DNA from: Streptomyces coeruleorubidus
Lineage (GTDB): Bacteria > Actinomycetota > Actinomycetes > Streptomycetales > Streptomycetaceae
Reading direction: 5' to 3'
Length of the DNA: 64,000 bases
NCBI RefSeq assembly: GCF_008705135.1
Contig: NZ_CP023694.1
Coordinates: forward strand, 7,167,001 to 7,231,000
This document shows positions 26,106 to 34,773 of the stretch, piece after piece (within the stretch, counting starts at the first letter, position 1; each line of letters starts with the position of its first letter). Under the pieces are notes generated by a model, which searched no databases, was not told the DNA's origin, and saw nothing but the letters and a program-made list of their open reading frames with translations. A program made the position numbers and the translations under genes.

Positions 26106-27550
26106 CGGGACTCCCGAACCGTGTCGAAGTAGTTCATTCCCTGGCCGGTGAAGTCCTCGACCGCGGACCGGACTTCCTTCACCGACAGGGATTCGTTCGC
26201 GTTGTAGTAGAGCCAGTCGATCTTCATGTCCCACGCGCGGTCGCCCTTGAACGGCAGATCCACGAACCAGTGGTTGAAGTTCACGGACATTCCGGAGCGC
26301 GGGGCGTACTTGCCGTCGCTGGAGAAGAGCTTCTCGCCGTCCATGCGGTAGGTGACGAGGTCGCCCTCGACGGTGATCATCATGGTGTGCCAGCCGTCGA
26401 GGCTCTTGCCGGTCGTCCTGTAGACGCGGTCGTTGCTCTCGTGGTCGTACCAGGAGACGGTGTCGAGCTTGGGACCGGGGCGGCCCCAGCCGCCGTTCGG
26501 CATGTACTCGTTGTCGAGCTCGCTGTACTTCGTGCCGCTGCCGCCGATCGTGTAGAAGGTCTGGTTGACGTGGTCGCCGCCCTCGCCCTTCGCCGGATCG
26601 TCGCTGAAGTGGATACGGGCCGCGTAGGTGCCGTCGCGGAACTCGCCGCTCCGGGTGCCCAGACTCGCCTGCTTCGTGCCCGACCTGGTGCCGTCCGTGC
26701 TCGCCCGCAGGTTGAGCACCGGGCCGTCGCGCAGGGCGCCCTGGGCGGTGGGGAAACTGACGTTCTCCGCCGCCCAGGTGTTCTCGATGCCGGGGCCGCC
26801 CTTGCTGGTGCGGACCAGCCAGCCGTGCTTGAACAGAGCCGGGTCCTTGGGGCCCTGGTAGCTGAAGTCGTCGAACAGCACCCCGGCCGGGGGCGCCGGC
26901 ACCGCGTCGGGTGCGGCCTTCGCCGAGGCCTTCTTCTCGTCGCTCGCCTTGGTGCCGTCCGGCTCCTCACCCCAGGCGAGGACGCCCCGCTTGTACGCGG
27001 TGACCTTCTCCGCCTCCTTGTAGGACGTCATCTCCGCGTCGAAGGAGCGGTCGTCGGACTGCTTCAGCCGCTTGTGGTCGGTGCGGAAGAGCTGGAGGTC
27101 GATGCCCTTGCTGTTGGCGCCCGGCTTCAGGCTGCCCGCGCCGGCCGTGAACCTGACCTCCAGGTAGTGGTCGGCGGTGTCGGTCGCCTTGTCCATGGCG
27201 ACGACCCGGCCGGCGACGTGCGAGCAGCCGAAGGCGGCGTTGACGCAGTTGAAGGCGTACGACGAGGGGCCCGGGGCGCCGTCGGCCGTGAAGTAGTACC
27301 GGAGCGTCACATCGCTCAACGGCAGTGCCTTCTCGGTGTCGTTGAAGACCTCGAACGACGGCTTGGCCGCCGCGGCCGTGGCCGGAGTGCCGGTCCGGTA
27401 GCGGACCTTGAGCTCGGGCGGGTCCGGGTTCGCCGCCTTCCACACGGGATACAGCGCCGTGCCGCCGGCGGCGACCACCGCCACCAGGAGCAGGAGCCTG
27501 ACCTTGGGCCAAACCCGGCGTCGGGGTGGTCGGCGGCGGGAGGACGCCAC
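26102..27550 (-). CDS. Membrane-anchored CBM3 / GH16-like polysaccharide-binding protein
   Basis: 482 aa from GTG 27550 (AAGGAG 6 bases upstream; GTG 27571 is an alternative with GGAG). A basic tail and one membrane segment (about 17-37, KVRLLLLVAVVAAGGTALYP) anchor it outside. A family-3 carbohydrate-binding module follows (PSFEVFNDTEKALPLSDVTL ... VTAYKRGVLAWGEEP), then a concanavalin-like domain (about 230-450) with ELDNE near 345, the ExDxE pattern of GH16 active sites. CBM3 binds crystalline cellulose or similar beta-glucans. First gene of an operon with the deacetylase. Hydrolytic activity is likely but not certain. Confidence 0.78.
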   Translation of the reverse strand: MASSRRRPPRRRVWPKVRLLLLVAVVAAGGTALYPVWKAANPDPPELKVRYRTGTPATAAAAKPSFEVFNDTEKALPLSDVTLRYYFTADGAPGPSSYAFNCVNAAFGCSHVAGRVVAMDKATDTADHYLEVRFTAGAGSLKPGANSKGIDLQLFRTDHKRLKQSDDRSFDAEMTSYKEAEKVTAYKRGVLAWGEEPDGTKASDEKKASAKAAPDAVPAPPAGVLFDDFSYQGPKDPALFKHGWLVRTSKGGPGIENTWAAENVSFPTAQGALRDGPVLNLRASTDGTRSGTKQASLGTRSGEFRDGTYAARIHFSDDPAKGEGGDHVNQTFYTIGGSGTKYSELDNEYMPNGGWGRPGPKLDTVSWYDHESNDRVYRTTGKSLDGWHTMMITVEGDLVTYRMDGEKLFSSDGKYAPRSGMSVNFNHWFVDLPFKGDRAWDMKIDWLYYNANESLSVKEVRSAVEDFTGQGMNYFDTVRESR

Positions 27551-27655
27551 GGAGGACTCCTTCGAGGACACCCGGCGGTCTCCGGTGGAGACCGTCAGAG
27601 CCAGGTAAACAATGGTCGGATTGTGTGAGGATCCTATCCGTGGGCCCATGCAGAA

Positions 27656-27698
27656 GGGGGGCGGGGCATCCGGATCGTTACCGGTCGCCCCACCCCCC
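27656..27698 (-). terminator. Terminator after fadB
   Basis: GGGGGGCGGGGC (27656-27667) pairs with GCCCCACCCCCC (27687-27698), 11 of 12 matched; the 19-base loop contains a second CCGG/CCGG pairing. It lies 15 bases beyond the fadB stop, before the CBM3/GH16 gene. Confidence 0.8.
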
Positions 27699-27712
27699 TC
27701 AGGGGTTACGTG

Positions 27713-29842
27713 TTACGCGGGGACGCTCGCCACGCCCTGCGCCAGGAACCTCTTGCCGTTGACCCGCTCGGAGACACCCTCGCGGTCCAGGTACGGCGTG
27801 ATGCCGCCCAGGTGGAACGGCCAGCCGGCGCCCGTGATCAGGCACAGGTCGATGTCCTGCGCCTCGGCGACGACGCCCTCGTCGAGCATGAGCCCGATCT
27901 CCTGCGCCACCGCGTCGAGCACCCGCTCGCGGACCTGCTCCTCCGTCAGGACGCTGTCGCCCTGCTTCAGCAGCGCCGCGACCTCCGGGTCCAGCTCCGG
28001 CTTGCCGCTGTCGTAGACGTAGAAGCCGCGCTTGCCCGCCTCGACGACCGCCTTGAGGTTCGGGGAGACCGTGAAGCGGTCCGGGAACGCCTTGTTGAGC
28101 GTCTCGGAGACGTGCAGGCCGATCGCCGGGCCGACCAGCTCCAGCAGGACCAGAGGGGACATCGGCAGACCGAGCGGCTCGACGCCCTTTTCGGCGACCT
28201 CGACGGGGGTGCCCTCGTCGATGATGTTCTGGATCTCGCCCATGAAGCGGGTCAGGATGCGGTTCACGACGAACGCCGGGGCGTCCTTGGTGAGGACCGC
28301 GGTCTTCTTCAGCTTCTTGGCGACGGCGAAGGCCGTGGCCAGGGAGGCGTCGTCGGTCTTCTCGCCGCGCACGATCTCCAGCAGGGGGAGGACCGCGACC
28401 GGGTTGAAGAAGTGGAAGCCGACGACCCGCTCGGGGTTCTTCAGCTTCGACGCCATCTCCGAGACGGAGAGGGAGGAGGTGTTCGTCGCGAAGATGGCGT
28501 GCGCCGGGGCGACCGCCTCGACCTCCGCGAACACCTTCTGCTTGACGCCCATCTCCTCGAACACGGCCTCGATGATGAAGTCCGCGTCCGCGAAGCCCTC
28601 GGCCTTGTCCAGGACGCCGGTCACCAGCGCCTTGAGGCGGTTGGCCTTGTCCTGGTTGATGCGGCCCTTGCCGAGCAGCTTGTCGATCTCGGCGTGGACG
28701 TAGCCCACACCCTTGTCGACGCGCTCCTGGTCGATGTCGGTCAGCACGACCGGCACCTCCAGGCGGCGCAGGAACAGCAGCGCGAGCTGACTGGCCATCA
28801 GACCGGCGCCGACGACACCCACCTTGGTGACCGGGCGGGCCAGGTTCTTGTCCGGGGCACCGGCCGGGCGCTTGTCGCGCTTCTGCACCAGGTTGAAGGC
28901 GTAGATGCCGGCCCGCAGTTCGCCGCCCATGATCAGGTCGGCGAGCGCCTTGTCCTCGGCGTCGTAGCCCTGCTGGAGGTCGCCGTTCTTGGCCGCGGCG
29001 ATGATGTCCAGCGCGCGGTAGGCGGCCGGAGCGGCGCCGTGCACCTTGGAGTCCGCGATGAAACGGCCCTTGGCGACGGCCTGGTCCCAGCCCTCGCCGC
29101 GGTCGATCACCGGGCGCTCGACCTCGATCTCGCCCTTGAGGACGGACGCGGTCCAGATCAGCGACTGCTCCAGGAAGTCCGCGCCCTCGAAGATCGCGTC
29201 CGCGATCCCGAGCTCGTAGACCTGCTTGCCCTTGAGCTGCTTGTTCTGGTTGAGGCTGTTCTCGATGATCACCGAGACGGCCTTGTCGGCGCCGATCAGG
29301 TTCGGCAGCAGCGTGCAGCCGCCCCAGCCCGGGACCAGGCCGAGGAACACCTCGGGGAGCGAGAACGCCGGGAGGGCTGCGGAGACGGTCCGGTAGGAGC
29401 AGTGCAGACCGACCTCGACGCCACCGCCCATCGCGGCGCCGTTGTAGTACGCGAAGGTCGGCACGGCCAGCTTGGACAGCCGCTTGAAGACCTCGTGGCC
29501 GCCCTTGCCGATGGCGAGGGCGTGCTCGTGCTCCTTGAGGATCTCCACGCCCTTGAGGTCGGCGCCGACCGCGAAGATGAACGGCTTGCCGGTGATGCCG
29601 ACGCCGACGATCTCGCTGTCCGCGGCCTCCTTCTCGACCTGGTCGATGGCGGCGTTGAGGTTCGCCAGCGAGGCCGGGCCGAAGGTGGTCGGCTTGGTGT
29701 GGTCCAGGCCGTTGTCGAGGGTGATGAGGGCGAAGCGCCCGGCACCCGCGGGGAGGTCGAAGTGGCGTACGTGCGCCTGCGTGACGACCTCGTCCGGGAA
29801 CAGCTCGGAAGCCTGCTTCAGAAGCTCGGCGGTGGTGCTCAC
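27713..29842 (-). CDS. fadB: Fatty acid oxidation multifunctional protein (enoyl-CoA hydratase / 3-hydroxyacyl-CoA dehydrogenase)
   Basis: 709 aa from GTG 29842, overlapping the thiolase stop (GTGA). The crotonase domain (about 1-280) holds FIFAVGADLKGVE and NGAAMGGGVEVGLH; the NAD-binding hydroxyacyl-CoA dehydrogenase domain follows (VGVVGAGLMASQLALLFLRR; GFHFFNPVAVLPLLEIV) with its C-terminal helical domain. It hydrates 2-enoyl-CoA and oxidises the 3-hydroxyacyl-CoA to 3-ketoacyl-CoA, substrate of the adjacent thiolase. Downstream of fadA in the same operon. Confidence 0.93.
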   Translation of the reverse strand: MSTTAELLKQASELFPDEVVTQAHVRHFDLPAGAGRFALITLDNGLDHTKPTTFGPASLANLNAAIDQVEKEAADSEIVGVGITGKPFIFAVGADLKGVEILKEHEHALAIGKGGHEVFKRLSKLAVPTFAYYNGAAMGGGVEVGLHCSYRTVSAALPAFSLPEVFLGLVPGWGGCTLLPNLIGADKAVSVIIENSLNQNKQLKGKQVYELGIADAIFEGADFLEQSLIWTASVLKGEIEVERPVIDRGEGWDQAVAKGRFIADSKVHGAAPAAYRALDIIAAAKNGDLQQGYDAEDKALADLIMGGELRAGIYAFNLVQKRDKRPAGAPDKNLARPVTKVGVVGAGLMASQLALLFLRRLEVPVVLTDIDQERVDKGVGYVHAEIDKLLGKGRINQDKANRLKALVTGVLDKAEGFADADFIIEAVFEEMGVKQKVFAEVEAVAPAHAIFATNTSSLSVSEMASKLKNPERVVGFHFFNPVAVLPLLEIVRGEKTDDASLATAFAVAKKLKKTAVLTKDAPAFVVNRILTRFMGEIQNIIDEGTPVEVAEKGVEPLGLPMSPLVLLELVGPAIGLHVSETLNKAFPDRFTVSPNLKAVVEAGKRGFYVYDSGKPELDPEVAALLKQGDSVLTEEQVRERVLDAVAQEIGLMLDEGVVAEAQDIDLCLITGAGWPFHLGGITPYLDREGVSERVNGKRFLAQGVASVPA

Positions 29843-31056
29843 TTGTCCCCCTCGAAGTGCGGGTTCTCCCAGATGACCGTTGCGCCCATGCCGAAGCCGA
29901 CGCACATGGTGGTCAGGCCGTAGCGGACGTGCGGCTGCTCCTCGAACTGGCGGGCCAGCTGCGTCATCAGACGGACGCCGGAGGAGGCCAGCGGGTGGCC
30001 GAAGGCGATGGCGCCACCGTACTGGTTGACGCGCTCGTCGTCGTCGGCGATGCCGTAGTGGTCGAGGAAGGCCAGCACCTGGACGGCGAAGGCCTCGTTG
30101 ATCTCGAACAGGCCGATGTCGGAGATCGACAGACCGGCCTGGGCCAGCGCCTTCTCCGTCGCCGGGATCGGTCCGTAGCCCATGACCTCCGGCTCGACGC
30201 CCGCGAAGGAGTAGGAGACCAGGCGCATCTTCACGGGGAGGTCGTTCTCCCGCGCGAAGTCCTCGGAGGCGATGAGCGAGGCCGTGGCGCCGTCGTTCAG
30301 ACCGGCCGCGTTACCGGCGGTGACCCGGCCGTGCACACGGAACGGGGTCTTCAGGCCCTGGAGGTTCTCCAGCGTCGTGCCCGGGCGCATCGGCTCGTCG
30401 GCGGTGACCAGGCCCCAGCCCGTCTCACCGGCCTCGGGGGAGGTGCGGCGCACCGAGACCGGCACCAGGTCGGCCTGGATCTTGCCGTTGGCGTACGCCT
30501 TGGCGGCCTTCTCCTGGGAGCGCACGGCGTACTCGTCGGCGCGCAGCTTGGTGATCTGCGGGTAACGGTCGTGCAGGTTCTCCGCGGTCATGCCCATGAA
30601 CAGGGCCGACTCGTCGACCAGCTTCTCGCTGACGAAGCGCGGGTTCGGGTCGACGCCCTCGCCCATGGGGTGGCGGCCCATGTGCTCGACACCGCCGGCG
30701 ATGGCGACGTCGTAGGCACCGAAGGCGACGGAACCGGCGACCGTGGTCACGGCCGTCAGGGCGCCCGCGCACATGCGGTCGATGGAGTAACCCGGGACGG
30801 ACTGCGGCAGGCCGGCGAGGATCCCCGCGGTACGGCCGATGGTGAGGCCCTGGTCGCCGATCTGGGTGGTCGCGGCGATGGCGACCTCGTCGATCTTCTT
30901 CGGGTCGAGACCGGGGTTGCGGCGCAGCAGCTCCCGGATCGCCTTCACGACGAGGTCGTCGGCACGGGTCTCGTGGTAGATGCCCTTCGGGCCCGCCTTG
31001 CCGAACGGGGTGCGGACGCCGTCTACGAAGACGACGTCCCTGACGGTACGAGGCAC
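29839..31056 (-). CDS. fadA: Acetyl-CoA acyltransferase (3-ketoacyl-CoA thiolase)
   Basis: 405 aa, GTG start with GGAGGAG upstream. Nucleophile Cys96 in SIDRMCAGAL, then NEAFA, GGAIAFGHPLASSG and the C-terminal active-site Cys in TMCVGFGMG: the full thiolase set. It cleaves 3-ketoacyl-CoA to acetyl-CoA and a shortened acyl-CoA, completing beta-oxidation with fadB. Two inverted repeats lie upstream of its start and may bind a TetR-type fatty-acid regulator. Confidence 0.94.
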   Translation of the reverse strand: MPRTVRDVVFVDGVRTPFGKAGPKGIYHETRADDLVVKAIRELLRRNPGLDPKKIDEVAIAATTQIGDQGLTIGRTAGILAGLPQSVPGYSIDRMCAGALTAVTTVAGSVAFGAYDVAIAGGVEHMGRHPMGEGVDPNPRFVSEKLVDESALFMGMTAENLHDRYPQITKLRADEYAVRSQEKAAKAYANGKIQADLVPVSVRRTSPEAGETGWGLVTADEPMRPGTTLENLQGLKTPFRVHGRVTAGNAAGLNDGATASLIASEDFARENDLPVKMRLVSYSFAGVEPEVMGYGPIPATEKALAQAGLSISDIGLFEINEAFAVQVLAFLDHYGIADDDERVNQYGGAIAFGHPLASSGVRLMTQLARQFEEQPHVRYGLTTMCVGFGMGATVIWENPHFEGDK

Positions 31057-31083
31057 GATGGCTCTCCTCCAGGGTCCAGGACG

Positions 31084-31098
31084 CTGAGCGCTTGCTCA
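31084..31098. promoter_or_regulatory. fadA operator candidate 1
   Basis: TGAGCGCTTGCTCA (31085-31098) is an inverted repeat TGAGC/GCTCA around a GCTT centre, about 28 bases upstream of the fadA start. The shape fits TetR-family operators found before fatty-acid oxidation genes in Actinobacteria; the regulator is not adjacent. Confidence 0.5.
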
Positions 31099-31104
31099 TC
31101 CCAT

Positions 31105-31125
31105 GCTACTTATGAGTAACGTAGC
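31105..31125. promoter_or_regulatory. fadA operator candidate 2
   Basis: GCTAC and GTAGC flank 11 bases, and inside them TACT/AGTA form a second small inverted repeat. The stretch is locally AT-rich and may include the fadA promoter. Confidence 0.4.
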
Positions 31126-31163
31126 TGCCCAGTCCTGACATGGCGAGCGGTGAACGTCACATC

Positions 31164-32201
31164 TCACCGAGGTGGCGCTGTGGACCCTCTCGGCGTCAGC
31201 ACCGGAGTCGGCACCGGATGCGACCCGGCCGCTTCGTCCCCGGTGATCACCCCGAACAACGTCCGAGCCACCTCCGCTCCAAAACCGTGCACGTCATGAC
31301 TCATCGCCGACAAGGTCGGATGCGTCAGCCGGCACAGCTGCGAGTCGTCCCACGCCAGCAGCGACACGTCCTCCGGCACCCGCAACCCCATCTCCGCCGC
31401 CACCGACAACCCCGCCACCGCCATGATGTCGTTGTCGTACACGATCGCCGTCGGCCGGTCCGGCGGCGCGGCCGTCAGCAGCGACCGCGTCGCCCGCGCC
31501 CCCGCGTCGCCCGAGAAGTCGGTCGCGACCTGCCACGCCCCGGCCAGCGCCAGCGCCCCCGCCGCCTCGTCGAACGCGGCCGTCCGGATGGCCGTGTGCC
31601 CGAGGGCCGCCGCCCCGCCCACCCGGGCGATCCGCCGGTGCCCCAGCGCCGCCAGATACCGCACCGCCTCCGTCACGGCCGTCGCGTCGTCGGTCCACAC
31701 GGAGGTGAGCCCTCCGGTCAGCGAGGGATGCCCCACGGCGACCACCGGCAGCCCGAGCCGCTCCACCAGGCCCACCCGGGGATCGTCGGCCCGGAAGTCG
31801 ACCAGGATCGACCCGCCGATCTGCCGCCCACGCCACCAGGACGCCTGGACCCCCACCTCCTCGTCCAGATTCCGTACGAGTCTCAGCAGCAGGGAACAGG
31901 AGTGCTCGGCCAGGACGCTCTCCACGCCCGAGACGAACTCCATGTACCAGGGTTCGAGCCCGAGCACCCGGGCCGGCCGGCACACCGCCAGCCCCACCAC
32001 GTCCACGCGCGAACCGGCCAGCGTCCGCGCCGTGAGGTTCGGCGCCCAGCCCAGCTCCCGCGCCGCCCGGAAGATCCGGTCCCGGGTCGACTCCGACAGG
32101 CCGGGCTTGTGGTTGAAGGCGAGCGAGACGGCACCCTTGGACACGCCGGCGCGCGCGGCGACGTCCTTGATGGTGACGCGGGGGGTCGGCGCTGCCGTCA
32201 T
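31164..32201 (-). CDS. LacI-family transcriptional regulator of the mannoside locus
   Basis: 345 aa. Helix-turn-helix at 9-30 (VTIKDVAARAGVSKGAVSLAFN) and a periplasmic-binding-like effector domain with VDVVGLAVCRPAR, SILVDFRADDPRVG, IVYDNDIMAVAG, LLAWDDSQLCRLTHP. ATG overlaps the beta-mannosidase stop (ATGA), so regulator and enzyme are made together. It probably represses the mannosidase and the divergent importer at the two ACCGGT sites (34620-34632, 34677-34689), released by a mannoside. The effector is inferred from the neighbours. Confidence 0.85.
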   Translation of the reverse strand: MTAAPTPRVTIKDVAARAGVSKGAVSLAFNHKPGLSESTRDRIFRAARELGWAPNLTARTLAGSRVDVVGLAVCRPARVLGLEPWYMEFVSGVESVLAEHSCSLLLRLVRNLDEEVGVQASWWRGRQIGGSILVDFRADDPRVGLVERLGLPVVAVGHPSLTGGLTSVWTDDATAVTEAVRYLAALGHRRIARVGGAAALGHTAIRTAAFDEAAGALALAGAWQVATDFSGDAGARATRSLLTAAPPDRPTAIVYDNDIMAVAGLSVAAEMGLRVPEDVSLLAWDDSQLCRLTHPTLSAMSHDVHGFGAEVARTLFGVITGDEAAGSHPVPTPVLTPRGSTAPPR

Positions 32202-34609
32202 CGGGTGGGCTCCACGCAGTACAGGGCCGAACGGACGCTCTCCACGTCCGGAGTCTTCCAGCCGCGCACCCCGATGGTCACCTCTTCGCCCGGCAGCAGC
32301 GTGACCAGCCCCCGCTCCGCCCGCGCCCCCGGATCCAGCCGGTCGGCCTGGAGCAGCAGGTCCCGGACCAGGGTGCGGGCGGTGACGATGATGCCGCCCG
32401 GGGCGAGCGCGACGTCGAACCGGGGGGCGGGGTAAAGGACTTCACGGTCCGGCACCGGGAAGTACAAGGCCCGCAACCTGCCCGGATCCGCGCCCCCGCC
32501 CGCTGCCCCGCCCGCGTTCCCGCCCGCATCCGCGACGAGGAACTCCTTCGGCCCGGCCGGCGTCAGCTCGCGCGGGACGTTCACACGTGCCACGCTCCGC
32601 CCCCCGGCCGTCACCTCCACCGCCACCTGCCCCAGCACCTCGCCCTCGACGGACATCCGCCGCAGGGTCACCGTCGCCGTCCAGTCCCCGGCGGCCTGGT
32701 TGACGGCGGCCAGCACCAGCCCGCCGTCCCGCGCCTGGAGCGTCAGCAGCCGGTCCGCGTACAGCCGCTTCAGCTCGTGGTACAGCGGCTTCTCCCGCCC
32801 GTCCCCGTCGACCGCCGCCCAGGAGGTCACCGGCCAGCAGTCGTTGAGCTGCCAGACGACCGTGCCCGCGCACACCGGCCAGTGCGACCGCCAGTGCTCG
32901 ATCCCGGCGGCGACCGCACGCGCCTGGTTGACCTGCATCAGGTAGTGCCAGCGGTCGAAGTCCCCGTCCGGCACGGCGAAATGCCGCGCCAGCCCCCGCT
33001 CCAGCTTCCCGTTGCCGTCGTCGGCCTTCTGGTGGTGCAGCATGCCGGGGGAGTCCGGCGCGAGCTCCTCCCCGGGCAGCGCACGCCGCAGCGTGGCGTA
33101 CGCGGGCGGCGCCTGCCAGCCGAACTCGGCGACGAACCGGGGCACGCTCAACCGGTAGTCGGCGTAGTCCTCACGGTTCCACACCTCCCAGGAGTGGTGC
33201 GTGCCGTGCGCCGGATCGTTGGGATGCCGGTCCCACGAGCCGGACCAGGGACTCCCCGCCGTGTACGGCCGCGTCGGATCCAACTCGGCCACCACGCGCG
33301 GCAGTACGCCCAGGTAGTACCCCTCGCCCCAGGAGTCCCCGGCCAGCCGCGGCTCCCAGCCCCAGTCCCGGAAGCCCCACAGGTTCTCGTTGTTGCCGTT
33401 CCACAGCACCAGCGACGGATGCGGCATCAGCCGTACGACGTTCTCCCGCGCCTCGGCCTCCACCTCACCCCGCAGCGGCTGTTCCTCCGGGTAGGCCGCG
33501 CACGCGAACGGGAAGTCCTGCCAGACCAGGAGCCCGAGTTCGTCGCAGGCGTCGTAGAAGTCCTCGCTCTCGTAGATCCCGCCGCCCCAGACCCGTACGA
33601 GGTCCACGCCCGCCCGGGCCGCCTGCTCCAGCCGCTCCCGGTAGCGCTCGCGGGTGATCCGGGACGGGAAGACGTCGTCGGGGATCCAGTTGACGCCCCG
33701 GGCGAAGAGCCGCTCGCCGTTGACGACGAGCGTGAAGCCGGTGCCGTGCGCGTCGGACCGTTGATCCAGTTCCACGGTCCGGAAGCCGACCCGCCGGCGC
33801 CACACGTCCAGCGTGTCCTCGCCGTGCAGCAGCCGCAACTCCACGTCGTACAACGGCTGTTCGCCGTAACCGCGCGGCCACCACAGCCGGACGTCCGGCA
33901 CGCGGAGCCGTACCACCCCGCCCGTCCCGTCGATCTCCGCCCGGGCCCGCACTCCGCCCACCGTCGCCTCCAGGGCGAGCGGCGCCTCGACCCGGGTCCT
34001 CTCGATGTCCACGGCCAACTCGACGACCCCCACGCCCCCGTCGACGGTGACCAGCGGACGCACCCGGGCGATCCGGGCCGTCGACCAGTGTTCCAGGCGC
34101 ACCGGCCGCCAGATCCCGGCCGTCACCAGGGTCGGCCCCCAGTCCCAGCCGAAGGAGCAGGCCATCTTGCGCAGGTACTGGTAGGGCTCGGCGTAGGCGG
34201 CGGGCCGCTCGCCCAGCCGTCCCCGCACGGCCTCGGCCTCGGCGTAGGCGGAGACGAACCGCACGGACAGCCGCCCGGACAGCCCCGTCACGTCGAACCG
34301 GTACGAGCGGTGCATGTTCCGCACCTTGCCCAGCAGCCGTCCGTCCAGGGAGATCTCGGCGACGGTGTCGAGCCCGTCGAAGACCAGGTCGGTCTGCTCC
34401 CGCGCGGACGCCCCGGTGAGCTCGCGCTCGTACGTCCAGTCCCGGCGCCCCACCCACGCCACCTCGGACTCGCCCAGGCCCAGGAACGGGTCCGGAATCA
34501 CCCCGGCCGCCATCAGGTCGGTGTGCACGCAGCCCGGCACCGAGGCCGGGAGCGCGTCCGGCTCGTGCCGCAGGATCCATCCGTCGCCGAGCGGTGTGGC
34601 CTCCAGCAT
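32198..34609 (-). CDS. GH2 beta-mannosidase
   Basis: About 803 aa. Removes terminal beta-D-mannose from manno-oligosaccharides in the cytoplasm. Sugar-binding domain (VPGCVHTDLMAAG), immunoglobulin-like domain, TIM barrel with acid/base Glu408 in WNGNNENLWG and nucleophile Glu495 in FVAEFGWQ, and C-terminal beta domains; length fits family beta-mannosidases. I prefer ATG 34609 (GGGAG 5 bases upstream); GTG 34615 overlaps that site. No signal peptide. Divergent from the importer genes, with operator-like sites between. Confidence 0.9.
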   Translation of the reverse strand: MLEATPLGDGWILRHEPDALPASVPGCVHTDLMAAGVIPDPFLGLGESEVAWVGRRDWTYERELTGASAREQTDLVFDGLDTVAEISLDGRLLGKVRNMHRSYRFDVTGLSGRLSVRFVSAYAEAEAVRGRLGERPAAYAEPYQYLRKMACSFGWDWGPTLVTAGIWRPVRLEHWSTARIARVRPLVTVDGGVGVVELAVDIERTRVEAPLALEATVGGVRARAEIDGTGGVVRLRVPDVRLWWPRGYGEQPLYDVELRLLHGEDTLDVWRRRVGFRTVELDQRSDAHGTGFTLVVNGERLFARGVNWIPDDVFPSRITRERYRERLEQAARAGVDLVRVWGGGIYESEDFYDACDELGLLVWQDFPFACAAYPEEQPLRGEVEAEARENVVRLMPHPSLVLWNGNNENLWGFRDWGWEPRLAGDSWGEGYYLGVLPRVVAELDPTRPYTAGSPWSGSWDRHPNDPAHGTHHSWEVWNREDYADYRLSVPRFVAEFGWQAPPAYATLRRALPGEELAPDSPGMLHHQKADDGNGKLERGLARHFAVPDGDFDRWHYLMQVNQARAVAAGIEHWRSHWPVCAGTVVWQLNDCWPVTSWAAVDGDGREKPLYHELKRLYADRLLTLQARDGGLVLAAVNQAAGDWTATVTLRRMSVEGEVLGQVAVEVTAGGRSVARVNVPRELTPAGPKEFLVADAGGNAGGAAGGGADPGRLRALYFPVPDREVLYPAPRFDVALAPGGIIVTARTLVRDLLLQADRLDPGARAERGLVTLLPGEEVTIGVRGWKTPDVESVRSALYCVEPTR

Positions 34610-34619
34610 GCGCACTCCC

Positions 34620-34632
34620 TTAACCGGTTCAG
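34620..34632. promoter_or_regulatory. LacI operator candidate, site 1 (mannosidase side)
   Basis: TTAACCGGTTCAG contains the perfect 10-bp palindrome TTAACCGGTT truncated to AACCGGTT plus one matched flank. It begins 11 bases before the mannosidase start codon, overlapping its ribosome-site region. It shares the pattern TTWACCGGTTSAG with site 2. Confidence 0.6.
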
Positions 34633-34676
34633 TGATGAGTCGAGTACAGGTTTCGCATCGTTGGCGGGAATGGGAC

Positions 34677-34689
34677 TTTACCGGTTGAG
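34677..34689. promoter_or_regulatory. LacI operator candidate, site 2 (importer side)
   Basis: TTTACCGGTTGAG repeats site 1 with two changes on the same strand, 57 bases centre to centre. The pair lies in the divergent promoter region controlled by the LacI protein of this locus. Confidence 0.6.
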
Positions 34690-34773
34690 GAAAGCGCTGT
34701 CAGAGTGCCGAACCAGCCATACCGCACGTGCTCTTCCGTCCCGAGTTCCTCTCCGCGAACGGAGCTGATGCAC

